From assembly GCA_012274445.1 (NCBI GenBank), contig JAAROD010000090.1, positions 496,001 through 560,000 of the forward strand: a stretch of DNA of 64,000 bases, written 5' to 3'. Shown here piece by piece: positions 48,039 to 58,069 of the stretch (positions are counted from its first letter, which is position 1; every line of letters begins with the position of its first letter). Position numbers and translations under genes: made by a program. This DNA comes from Sclerotiophoma versabilis. Lineage: Eukaryota; Ascomycota; Dothideomycetes; Pleosporales; Didymellaceae. Below the pieces are notes generated by a model. It had not been told where the DNA came from. It saw nothing but the letters and a program-made list of their open reading frames with translations, and ran no database searches.

Positions 48039-48461
48039 ATGCATCATGGACGCTTGCACACGGGCCCCATCCGGACAGCGAAAAGATCATCACGCACGTA
48101 GGCAGATCCCAGCTTTCATCAGAATCGTATCCTAACTGATGCAGAGAAAGACGAGTCTTTCACTGTAACCCACAGTAAAAGGCAGATCACGACAGCGTGC
48201 TGCTTTGCGTATATATATGGGCGAGTTGGAGAGAATGAATGGACGATTTTATGGGTACTGAGTGATATGTTATACAGCGTATCGGGTAATAGATGGGTAT
48301 ATAACTGGAATGAGGAAGAGCAGATTGGGTCGTTATGAAGGAGAGGAGAGCGAGACCTTGGAGGTGGTCACGCTCATGCAGAGTCAGCACGTCTCAACGA
48401 AGCTTCTAGACAACAAGCAAGCAGACCAGCAACGTCAATACCCAAGCCTGGCTCTTTGAGT
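48039..48461. other. Intergenic, nothing recognised
   Basis: A 0.4 kb stretch between the frame-broken gene and the next minus-strand gene; no coding or repeat signal was seen. Confidence 0.5.
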
Positions 48462-49976
48462 TTACCCCGCAAGGTTGCCTTGCGACAGCAACCACTTCCT
48501 GAATGCACGTGCCTTACTCCCAGCGCTACGGTCCTTCTCAGCATCCGTGTGACTCGCATTCTTGAATGCGTCTACAACGATCATGATTGGCACCTCATCG
48601 TGAATGTTGAAAGGTATGGAGCCTAAAAATTGCTGTAGAGAAATCGATCCCAGTTGTACCCGAGCCAAAGTAATATAGTCGAACTCCGAAATGTCAGCCG
48701 TGATTCGAGTGACGAGATTCCAATCCTCAGGGGTCAACGACCTTTGACGCGCCATTAGCTGCTCCTTCGACGCAAGAATCGTGAATGCTCTCATGATGGC
48801 TGGCTTCGTGGTTGAGCCCAGCAAAGGGGTCTCCAGTACGTCGAGAAAACAGTGGAGCGAGGCGGTTCCAACGAATATGTGGCGGTGCTTGTACTGCAGT
48901 TCTGATTCCATTTGTGCGGCTATGCTCATCCCACCATCTCCGAAGCTCGGTATAGGCACGCTTGAACAAGAGGATTGGGATCGGTTATGCCAGATACTTC
49001 TAGGCTGAGGTCTTGGGTGTATTGGGAGGTTCAGGGACATGTTGCGCCGATGCGCGCGGGTAGATACGGGCTCTGTTGACTTTGTAGTACTGGCCCTTAG
49101 CTCCAACAACCCTCCACTGGTCTTCCTTTGCGCTCGAAGCGTCATTGATGATAACTTCCTTATGGTGGTAGACACAGAGTCGCTTGAAAAGTCCCTCCAA
49201 TGCTTGTGGGTATGCGGCTCGTTAGACCCATTCAATACCTCATTGGTGGTACTGGCAAAGGTGCGATCCGGGCTATTGAAGTCATGCTCATTGGCGCCTT
49301 CTACTGCATCATCCTGTAGGCTGACAGCCAGACGGTCAAATCGTGGGGATAAAAAGCGATCCCTCTCTACGGAAGTGGCATCGGAATTTGCTGATCCAAA
49401 GTCAGACAACGGAGGTGTACAATCTGGATTGATCTGCGGTTCCCTGTTGATAGGCCGCTGGTTACCTCCTGGCTGGGATGTCGAGTCGTGCGTATCGCCA
49501 AGGCGTGCTTCTGATGGCGCGCTTTTCTTCCAGGGCGATACTGGTGGTGTAAACTGTGCTCCTACAGCGGTGGGTGCTCCTCCTTCACTGTGCTCTGTTT
49601 GTAGTTTGTGGTTGTTAAAATCTTGTGCATCTTCAGATGATGCGTTGGTCAAGCCGTCTCGAGGGACAAATGAATGCACTGAACCAGTCAATACCGGCTT
49701 CTGAATCGTAATGTGCCCAGAGACATCGTGTGATGCAGGCTCAGTAAGCTGGTGTGAGTTGTCGGGATCGTTTGGCGCGGCCGTGGGACACGTCGCTGCT
49801 ACTCTACAAGCACGCTGCGCGGACTGCTGAAACTGCTCTTTCATCGTAGGAACGCTCGGCAAGTGGCTTCTCGAACGGCAGCGTGTCAGTTTAAATCGCA
49901 GGCAGTGGTGCGTCGAGTCCGCGGAACAAAGCTGGGGCGCAGGAGTGGAATGCGAGCGGTGCCTGTAACTTTCCAT
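48462..49976 (-). CDS. Unidentified, mostly disordered fungal protein
   Basis: Single exon, 504 residues from the ATG at 49976 (MESYRHRSHSTPAPQL). The frame is open up to an ATG at 50138, which would add 54 residues including a hydrophobic stretch (LFTLFLTVAVCLYTVKLHVC); the shorter start looks more natural but this is uncertain. Residues 1-350 are Ser/Pro/Thr/Asn-rich and probably disordered. A better ordered C-terminal part (about 385-490: FVGTASLHCFLDVLETPLLG, TPEDWNLVTRITADISEFDY, LQQFLGSIPFNIHDEVPIMI) carries what may be a conserved domain. It ends in a basic Ser/Arg tail. No known motif could be assigned. Confidence 0.65.
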   Translation of the reverse strand: MESYRHRSHSTPAPQLCSADSTHHCLRFKLTRCRSRSHLPSVPTMKEQFQQSAQRACRVAATCPTAAPNDPDNSHQLTEPASHDVSGHITIQKPVLTGSVHSFVPRDGLTNASSEDAQDFNNHKLQTEHSEGGAPTAVGAQFTPPVSPWKKSAPSEARLGDTHDSTSQPGGNQRPINREPQINPDCTPPLSDFGSANSDATSVERDRFLSPRFDRLAVSLQDDAVEGANEHDFNSPDRTFASTTNEVLNGSNEPHTHKHWRDFSSDSVSTTIRKLSSMTLRAQRKTSGGLLELRASTTKSTEPVSTRAHRRNMSLNLPIHPRPQPRSIWHNRSQSSCSSVPIPSFGDGGMSIAAQMESELQYKHRHIFVGTASLHCFLDVLETPLLGSTTKPAIMRAFTILASKEQLMARQRSLTPEDWNLVTRITADISEFDYITLARVQLGSISLQQFLGSIPFNIHDEVPIMIVVDAFKNASHTDAEKDRSAGSKARAFRKWLLSQGNLAG

Positions 49977-50596
49977 CTGGTCGAATTGTCGAAGTAGTTC
50001 GACAGCGATAGTACGACGAGCTATTGCCGGCGTCCGCATGATCACTGTGAGCCATAACATGCAGACGTGGAGTTTGACTGTATACAGGCAAACGGCAACG
50101 GTGAGGAACAGCGTAAACAATCGGTCGTCGCGTGGCATGGCAACAGGCCAGGCCCCGTCACTTTGGAACTTCGAGGCTTTGAGAGGACCGAGACGTCGCG
50201 CATAACAATATCATACAGCGTGTGCCGCCACAGTGTGATGGCATTATGGTGTAGGAATTGTGTATGGGAACCATGTTTCGTTAGTGCATAGCCTGAGTAA
50301 CGTACCGTGACCTGCGATAAGAATGACTGCAGAAGATTGCTCGCAGACTCGGATCAACTATTTGTTTGGAGGATACTGACTGGCCAGGGTGGACGCTCCT
50401 GCATGGAATGTTGACGTTGCCACGTGTTGTCTTCACCTATGGAAAGGCAGGAATGCACTGCTTGAGCGGCCAAGAAAGGGACACTGGCCCTATGGAGCGC
50501 AACTTCCCAGCAGGGACCTCAGGTGTTCTTTCCAATTCGGCGGTCTAGATGGAAACAAGTGTTTAGTACAGAGTTGTTCTATATCTCGAGCTGCAA
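49977..50596. other. Intergenic, nothing recognised
   Basis: It holds only the upstream open part of the previous gene (to 50138) and short random frames. Confidence 0.45.
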
Positions 50597-51579
50597 TCAT
50601 CCACCTCTTCCGCGCCCTCTGCCCCTAGCTATCCGTACGCTGTGAGGAACGAAGTGCAATGCCGACATGCTGGAGGCCAGCTTGTCCACAGGGTCAGCGT
50701 TTGGTATTTTCGAGCTCAGTTTTGCTTGATCGTTGCTTCCATGGCCTCTTCCATTACCTTGAGGATGGCTGAACCCACCGCGACCATGTAGCTTGATGTG
50801 TGAAGATCTTAACTCGCGCTGTTTATTCCCCTGGTCTTCGTTTCCATTATGAACTACGTCCATGATCTCACCGGCAGCGCTAGTAAATGATTCTCCTCTC
50901 CGTCGGCCAGGGTTCGAAGTCGTGGAGTTCATTGTACTTGATCTCCTTCGGTGAGTGGGCCGTAACATGCTGTTCCTGCGATCGATGCCATCATTGACAA
51001 CGAAGAAGTCATAGTTCTTTGGGAACTGATGCTTGTCTATACAATGCATGCGACGCTTGGGCGCCGTACTGCATAAGCGGTCGCAAGTTGGGACGAGACA
51101 GGCATACTGCGATTCAGTCAGTTACTCGTCGCCCTCAGTCTCCGAACCGAGATACGATTTGCGCAGCATGGGGGACATACACTCTACATTGCCATCTTCT
51201 TCTCGGCTGGGATGTGGAAAACGTGCAACGTCTATGTACCTACCGTTTGTTCGCCTCTTTCTCGTTTTGCGGCAACGAAGGGGTCGTGGTTTTCTGCAAT
51301 GTGCAAATGGAGAAGATGCTCATCAGGGAAGTTCTTCTGGCATGCAGAGCACCTGTTCATATGCGTCTTCTGGTAGTGCACATCATACTCTTCAAAAGAT
51401 GCAAATGCAAGTGGCTCGTGTGGGGGAAGCAGGCACTTCATGACCGCTGGTTGTTCAAACACAGCAGAATCTGCATCAAGGTGTACGACTTTGCAATGGA
51501 CAGAGTGCTCGCGCAAGAAGGGGCTGCCAGGGTCTTCTGAAGACGACGAAGAGTCTCGATGTGAGCGCTTGACTCCCAT
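50597..51579 (-). CDS. C2H2 zinc-finger protein (ZNF511-like)
   Basis: Exons (minus): 51579-51244 and 51106-50597; 281 residues. A 137-nt intron joins GEQT to YACLVPTCDRLC in phase and completes the last finger. Zinc-binding sets: Cys49 with His68/His73 (partial), Cys77-x2-Cys80 with His91-98, and Cys115-x4-Cys120 with His133-x4-His138. Then comes KHQFPKNYDFFVVNDGIDRR, a block I associate with this conserved eukaryotic family. The C-terminus is Arg/Gly-rich (RGRGRGRGG), suggesting RNA or DNA contact. Animal ZNF511 is the nearest named relative I can think of; the function in fungi is unknown. The gene is divergent from the EST1-like gene with about 485 bp between the starts. Confidence 0.78.
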
Positions 51580-52064
51580 GACGTGGATCAAAAGGGATGA
51601 TGGTGGCAGTGGGAGGCTATGAGAATGGGCAGTACCTTTGTCAGTCAGTGGGGCCCCTTTGCAGCAGCAGATAGACGCGTGTATGATGTCGGAGTGAAGG
51701 CTGGGTGAGAAGTACCAGCCAGTGGGAGGCACAAAGTGGGGCAGTTTGGTTTTGGTGAAATCACTCGGTGGACCCTTGTTGGCGCGCGCGGAAGCCCTGG
51801 AGTGGGCCCAACGACTTCCTCGACTCACACAAGTCGCCTTACCACATCTCGCACCCCGACATCGCCGCACACTCAGACGCTCCCACGCGCGTCTTGGGTG
51901 CTCGTTAGCCGCTGCCGCCCTCCCGCTCGCTGTCTGTCCTCGCACCAGGGCATACCACCACATCTCAATGGAACACGCCCGCCACTACGAAAGCCATCCC
52001 GTGCTCCGTGCCTTCGTCTGACCTCCCGGCCGACCGTGGGGTCACATATGAACTTCGTCGGCGC
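51580..52064. promoter_or_regulatory. Divergent promoter region (C2H2 gene / EST1-like gene)
   Basis: This 485 bp lies between two start codons on opposite strands and should carry both promoters. Open frames cross it on both strands, so an N-terminal extension of either gene is possible. Confidence 0.4.
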
Positions 52065-54797
52065 ATGCACAAGGAAGGCATGGCCGCAAACACTGAACAA
52101 CTAGACAGGTGCGCGCTGGAGAAGGCAGCCCGCCTGCAGGGTACTGACAATATATTCAGGCGGGCCAAGGCGATCGAGCAAGAACTCTACAAGCGCGCCG
52201 ATGGCCAGGCATCATGCGCAGAGCTAGCTGCAGTGCTCCAAGAGTGGGACACATCAAGCCCATGCTGCGGCGAACGCTAATGTTTACCAGGTTCCGGGCT
52301 GCCTGCGAGAGCCTGACGTTTACCAATTTCGAGTATGCCTCGGCCAACGAGGTGGAGCAGAAGCTCTGGACCGCGCATCTGAAGGTCAACACCATCTTCA
52401 GGCAGCAGCATAAGATAGTCCGTCTGCACAAACTTCGGACAGCGCAGCAGGCTAATGCGGTGCAGCTCAAGCGCGCCAAGGACCATGTCGTGGAAATTAG
52501 GAAGTTCCAGAAGAACTATCTCCACTTCATCAAAGCCAGCCAGCGCTACTACCGCCAGTACATCCTGAACCTCGATGCCCACTTCGACGGCATCCCAGAA
52601 CTGCGCAAGATTGCCCAAAAGTGGAAGGACGACGGTATGTGCTCCCTTGGTGCCGGCCCTGCCCGCTGCTCACACGACCCTAGCTTCTAAGACGTCCCCG
52701 TGCCCGCGCATACCCGCTTCTCTCAGAAACAACGTCTTCCAATCCTGCCACCAGACGCTGATTCACCTTGGTGATCTCTCCCGCTACCGCGAAACCGAAC
52801 TCGTCGATAAAGACAAGGAGCGCAATTGGGGCCCTGCAAAAGGCTACTACGACCTCGCTGCCGAGATATACCCCGACTCTGGCCACGCCCACAACCAGCT
52901 TGCCGTCATCTCGCGTGAGGATGGCGATCACTTCCGCTCTGTCTACCACCTATACCGCTCGCTCGCATGCAAGCTGCCATATCCCCAGGCGAAGTCGAAC
53001 TTGGAGACGGAATTCAAGCGCATCATTGCAGCTTGGGACAAGGGTCAATTGATCAGCAACCACAAGTCTGCCGACGGCAACGCCGGTCGTGCTCTTGTCG
53101 CCTGGTTTGTGAGACTTCACAGCAAGATCTACAAGGGCGAAGAGTTTGCGGCGCACGATGAGTTGGAGGGAGAGGTGCTCAGTCATCTCGCCATCGAGCT
53201 GAAAGAGCGCCCGCTGGACTCCATTCTGCCCAAGATCATACTTATCAACCTTGCAGCTGAGTACTTTGCGACTGTACAGATGCAGACAGCCAACCCTCCT
53301 GAGCACATCATGCGCACCTATTTCTATTTCCTCCGACTAAACGTCAAGACTTTCTTTATCTTATTGCAAGTACTGCAACCCGAGCTTGAGCGCCTCTCCG
53401 AAGCAGACGACGTCACCCACCAGAACGGCGACAATGCACGACAGTTGTCCGATAAGATTACCGCTGTCGCCCGTCGCATCCTCCCTGGGCTTCGCCTCTA
53501 CAGCACCTGGTTTGCGCGCTACTGGCAGGTGCTCAATGCTAATATCGCTGACACCTTGACTACCGTCGACGTACAGGAGCTATGGAAGGCTTATGCTGCG
53601 ACTCTGACTCTCCTAACATCGAGCTTCCCGGTCGACCAACTGCCGCAGGAGAACTACATGCTCGAGGAAGATACCGACACAGTGGGCTTCCAGCCTTTGA
53701 TGTCGCCGGACACCATGAAAGTCTGGTACAATGGCGAGGCTCTGAAGCCTAAGTGGATGGACGTTGAGAGGAACCACCCTAATGTGGAGATGCTCATGCG
53801 CATCAAGGACTTGTTGATTGACGGCCTACTTCTAACACAGAACACGGATGCGCCTTTGGATTTGGCGGGTACACGCTTCATCTACCGCGAGGCAGGCCTT
53901 CCATCTGAACTGCTTGCAAGCCCCAACGCTCGCCCAGATGGCTCACCTCTCCTTTCGCCACGAGCTGTGGACATACCTTTGTTTCCTTCTACGGCGCCCA
54001 TTCCCGATGACCAGAAGTCGTTCAGTGTTGCTGCAGCATCAGAGTCTGCTTCGACCACCGTTGCTAAGGACACGGCAATGCGCTCCATGGTCGATGATCT
54101 GGTTGGCGCTGATGATGGTTTGGACCCACTGCCCGAGGAAGACGAAGATATGCCGCCAACACCCCCTGAACAGACTTTTGAGGACACCACAATGGTCAAC
54201 GACAATACCTATGCCCCTGCGCCGTTCTCCATCAGCGACTTGGTGAATTCAGTCAAGAATTACAAGCCGTTATCTCCTGCTCCAGGTGCTGCTATGCTTT
54301 CTGCTTCGATGCAGAGGACTGGCTCCACCTCGTCGATACGTGGACCTGCGCACCTCCCCTCTCTTCCAGACGGACAGTGGAACCAGAACTCGATCTGGTC
54401 TACAGGTATGCACGGTTCGCCAAACCCTTCCTCGCCAGCGATGATGAATGAAAACGGGTTTGGCTCTCGATCACCAATGAACGGCATGGGCTCTTCTGGC
54501 CTCTCAGGCCACGTTCGCGGTGAATCTGCCAACTCGCAACTGAGCACTGATGCTACGACTCACACAACGGTCAGGGCTTCTCGGCCCGTTAGTGGTGGAC
54601 TTGGAAGCGGCGCAGCTTGGGGAAACCCAAATGCCAGCAGCGGTACCTGGGGATCGTTCTCTGGCAGCAGCCACAATGGCTTCCAGAACGGCTACGCTCT
54701 TGATGTGCATATGGCTAGCCCTATGATGTTCAGCTCCTACCAGGACAGGGCTCAGAGCTCCTGGGGTCGCACACCTCCAAACGGCCAGGGTGGTTGA
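52065..54797 (+). CDS. EST1/SMG7-like protein with TPR domain
   Basis: Exons: 52065-52108, 52160-52243, 52291-52634 and 52684-54797; 861 residues. Introns of 51, 47 and 49 nt have good branch sites (TACTGAC, GCTAATG), and the first is in frame. After splicing, EQLDRRAKAIEQELYK leads into the 14-3-3-like/TPR domain (FRAACESLTFTNFEYASANE, FQSCHQTLIHLGDLSRYRET). Then comes YYDLAAEIYPDSGHAHNQLA with REDGDHFRSVYHLYRSLACK, the core signature of the Est1 DNA/RNA-binding family. The C-terminal third is Ser/Gly/Pro-rich. Relatives are yeast Ebs1/Est1 and animal SMG5-7, which act in nonsense-mediated decay and telomere maintenance; in filamentous fungi the SMG7/Ebs1 role is the better guess. The start is uncertain: the frame is open upstream without an ATG. 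Confidence 0.85.
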
Positions 54798-56049
54798 TCA
54801 AACTCAGTTGCAGCCTTGATCGGTTGCTCGCTATCGTTTTTTCATCAACCATACCTTGTTAGCGCCAATGCCTCTCGCCATCCAGAGTTTATGCCGGCAA
54901 GTCTGCGTTCGAACGACTCCTTTGGGATCGATCTTAGTGGACACCATCTGCCTCAATGGGTGTCAGGCATAGTCCTTCCTTTAGTTGTGGCACACGCTTG
55001 TTGAGTGTTCCGGAAAATCTTGTGTCATTGGCAATGCTTTGGACCGACAAGGGAAGGCGGACTGTCAAATTGTAAACCACCAGCGACGGACATGAGTGTG
55101 GCATTGCTTGGAGACATTGCTTTTTGAAGTCTACTTTGGAGAGTCTGCGCCGGTATCTCGACCACATTTTGGGTGGACTGTACCACTCGCAGGTTTTTAT
55201 GCTTTTACATTATAGTCTTATCGACTTGGAGTTCTGCGTTATCATGATTCAAACTACTCTCACGTGAACCGACAACCCACTTTCATGCGTGAAGGAAGCG
55301 CCACAGAGTTCGAGCCTGACACGAAGGCAACGTCAAGACGCTACCTCAATGCCTGTCCTGGTCACCGGTACCTGTCAGACGTTGATGCGGTAAGCGAAGA
55401 CAACACTTGCAGACGCTGTGGCGTTGGCCCTTCCCAATTGGCTCGAAGATGCATGTTGTGATACCGAGGCGTTGTGGGAGACACTTGCCACGGCCGTTAG
55501 TACACCCATCATGAGTGAAGCTCTCTAATCGTCAAGAGCGCTGAGGAGGGATTATCGTTGGGGTGTATGTAAAACAGAACTGGAAGCCGTTCAGAAGGCA
55601 GAAAAGAAGCGGCGGGTTACAGTGGGCGCCTCCAGCCGGAATGGAAACAGTTCCAGGTTGTTTTACAGAGGGGTCCAGACACCGGCTTCCAGGGCTCAGA
55701 ACAGTGAAGGATCAGCATATGCACGACACGATGTTTGAAACGACTTTCACTTCCCCAGATATCGGGCGCTCGTATTGGTGCTAGTGTCGCGTGGTGGTGG
55801 GCCGGGGGCGAGCCTCACTAGCAGCTTCCAGCTCGACCAGTGACGTTGAGGCCAGGCAGTCAATAACTTATCAACCACAACGGCCACACTGTCCTTCCCG
55901 AGCATTCAGCCTCCGAACCAGTCTTCGCGCAAGCACTGAGAAACTTGCAGTGGGATTCCTCGAGCCTGAACAAGCACTTCCGAGAGCCCAGGGAGCAAGC
56001 TCGAGCACCAAAGCTCCCCACCACCACCACTACTACTACTACTACCACC
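54798..56049. other. Intergenic, 5' flank of the UBX gene
   Basis: About 1.25 kb with no recognised gene. Near the 3' end an ACC/ACT trinucleotide run (56018-56049) leads into the start codon of the UBX gene. Confidence 0.5.
56018..56049. repeat. ACC/ACT trinucleotide repeat in the 5' UTR of the UBX gene
   Basis: CCACCACCACTACTACTACT and the following units run directly up to the ATG at 56050, ending ACCACC, which also forms the start context. Confidence 0.85.
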
Positions 56050-57606
56050 ATGGCGGACGAAGTCGATATTGCGTCGCTCACCGAGGACCAGCAACTTGCG
56101 CTGCAGCAATTCACCGCCGTCACCGACCAAGAGCTCAAAGATGCCGTCCCGCTGCTCCGGCGATGCCAGTGGAATGTGCAAATCGCCATCGCGCGCTTCT
56201 TCGACGGCGAGCCAGCCGAGGACCCCATTGCAGCCGCCGCCGCCGCCGCCGCCGCCCAACCACCACAAGACACACGGCGAGCAGAAAGCCTCCTCAATGG
56301 ACTCGGCAGCCCGCGGTCCTCGACAAGTGCGCGGAGGGTACGGGTGGAGCCTGCGCCGCGCGTGGTCCCGCAGCCAGAGAGCCAGATCAACACTCACGCG
56401 CCCCTCGTCTTCTCGCTGCTGTGGGCGCCCGTGTCGCTTCTCTACTCCCTGCTGGCCAGGTGCTTCCGCTTCATGGCCTACCTGTTCCCCTTCGTCCCGC
56501 GCACGTGGGGCCGGCTCACCGCATCCAACATCCGCCAACCGCCGTCTCGACGAAGCGCGGGAAGGCGCCCGCTGAACCCGCGCGACACCGCAGCCCGCTT
56601 CGCACGCGAATTCGAAGAAGAGTACGGCCCCAACGAGCTGCCCTTCCATGAGGGCGGGTACGCGAGCGCTTTCGACTCTGCGAAAAAGGACCTCAAATTC
56701 CTGCTCGTCGTCCTAGTATCGCCCGAGCACGACCTCACCGCGCCCTTCATCCGGGATACGCTGCTCGCTCCCGACGTCGTGTCCTTCCTCCGCGACCCAG
56801 CGAACAACATGCTGCTCTGGGCCGGCTCGGTCAGTGACGCAGAGGCCTATGCCGTCGCCTCGGCCCTGAACTGCACCAAGTTCCCCTTCAGTGGTCTCAT
56901 CGTTCACACGCCCAGCGTCTCCAGCTCGGCAATGGGCATCGCCGCGCGCATCGCCGGTCCTACCACACCCAGCCAGTACATTGCGAAACTGCGCTCCGCC
57001 ATGGCCACCCACCGCGATGCGCTAGATCGCGTGCGCGCACAACGTGCCGAACAAAACGCCACCAGAAACATCCGCGAGCAGCAGGACTCGGCCTACGAGC
57101 GCAGTCTCGCCATCGACCGCGAGCGCAAGCGCAAAGCACAGGAAGCCGCCGAGGCTGTCGCAGCAGCAGAAAGAGCCGCACGTGAGGCAGAAGAAGCAGC
57201 CGAGCGGTACGCAGCGAACCTCTCGCAGTGGCGCAAATGGCGCGCCTCCACCCTCGCCAGCGAACCCGGTCCCGAAGCCACAGACGTGGTGCGCATATCG
57301 CTCCGCATGCCCAACGCAGAGCGCGTGGTGCACAAGTTCGCGGCCAATGCCAGCATCGAGGAGCTGTATGCTTTTGTCGAATGCTACCCTGTCTTGCAGT
57401 CTGGCGAGGACACGAGTCGAGTGCAAGAACCACAAGGCTTCAAGCACGAATACACGTTCCAGCTCGTCTCGCCCATGCCAAGAGAAGTCTACGAGCTGAG
57501 CGCCGGCGGCACGGTCAAGGAACGCATTGGGCGGAGCGGGAACTTGATTGTAGAGCGAATAGGAGGGGACGAGGACGAAGACGAGGATGAGGATGGGGAT
57601 GAGTAA
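56050..57606 (+). CDS. UBX-domain protein, UBXD8/FAF2 type (Ucp10-like), ERAD factor
   Basis: Single exon, 518 residues. Domains in order: a UBA-like domain at about 10-50 (LALQQFTAVTDQELKDAVPL); an Ala run; a hydrophobic hairpin at about 117-150 (APLVFSLLWAPVSLLYSLLA) for insertion in one leaflet of the ER or lipid-droplet membrane; a UAS thioredoxin-like domain at about 200-320 (DLKFLLVVLVSPEHDLTAPF); an Ala/Glu-rich coiled coil at about 330-395; and a UBX domain at about 411-505 (VVRISLRMPNAERVVHKFAA, with MPRE in the loop that normally reads FPR). It ends with an acidic tail. UBXD8 relatives recruit Cdc48/p97 to ERAD substrates and control lipid droplets. The start context is ACCATGG. Confidence 0.9.
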   Translation: MADEVDIASLTEDQQLALQQFTAVTDQELKDAVPLLRRCQWNVQIAIARFFDGEPAEDPIAAAAAAAAAQPPQDTRRAESLLNGLGSPRSSTSARRVRVEPAPRVVPQPESQINTHAPLVFSLLWAPVSLLYSLLARCFRFMAYLFPFVPRTWGRLTASNIRQPPSRRSAGRRPLNPRDTAARFAREFEEEYGPNELPFHEGGYASAFDSAKKDLKFLLVVLVSPEHDLTAPFIRDTLLAPDVVSFLRDPANNMLLWAGSVSDAEAYAVASALNCTKFPFSGLIVHTPSVSSSAMGIAARIAGPTTPSQYIAKLRSAMATHRDALDRVRAQRAEQNATRNIREQQDSAYERSLAIDRERKRKAQEAAEAVAAAERAAREAEEAAERYAANLSQWRKWRASTLASEPGPEATDVVRISLRMPNAERVVHKFAANASIEELYAFVECYPVLQSGEDTSRVQEPQGFKHEYTFQLVSPMPREVYELSAGGTVKERIGRSGNLIVERIGGDEDEDEDEDGDE

Positions 57607-58069
57607 GAGGTCTTGTCGTAGGGGGGGAGGGGGCGAAATACCAACCAAAGAGCATTACAGGGCGTTTTCTACATCGAGGCTGATATTGGCCTGAGAGTAT
57701 TCATTTAGCGTGGGACATCAGAGTATGACTTTAACGTCTGATATGGCATTGAATCAAAGACATGTTCATGAATGTTGAAGCGTTATTGATAGCGTATGGA
57801 TGTACTTGTACTTCTTATCTAATCGAATCATCGTTTCTACTTGGTTCCAACATCACCGTCATTATCATCCAGCCTAACAATAAGTTCTGACCATCATCAC
57901 CCTCTTCGAGCCTGTCCCTGTAGCTGGCGCTCGCATTCGTTTTCCTTCACTCCCTTGCTTCAAGCTCCGGGCGTTCCGGCTTTTCTTACTCTTCTCCCCC
58001 TCCCTTGCGTTGCACCGTGCACACAAATCTGGACCTGACAATCAGCATGTGCAGATCTGATTGATGCTT
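57607..58069. other. Convergent intergenic region (UBX and PAN3 3' ends)
   Basis: Both flanking genes end here, so it holds two 3' UTRs. No gene is seen. Confidence 0.5.

Noticed and set aside
51232..51963. 243-codon frame as the whole C2H2 gene
   Set aside because: The upstream part looks random. The real start is 51579, and the end is replaced by a second exon that completes the last zinc finger.
52008..52280. Separate small gene before the EST1-like gene
   Set aside because: It is two real exons of the EST1-like gene plus the retained first intron and part of the second; splicing restores the conserved frame.
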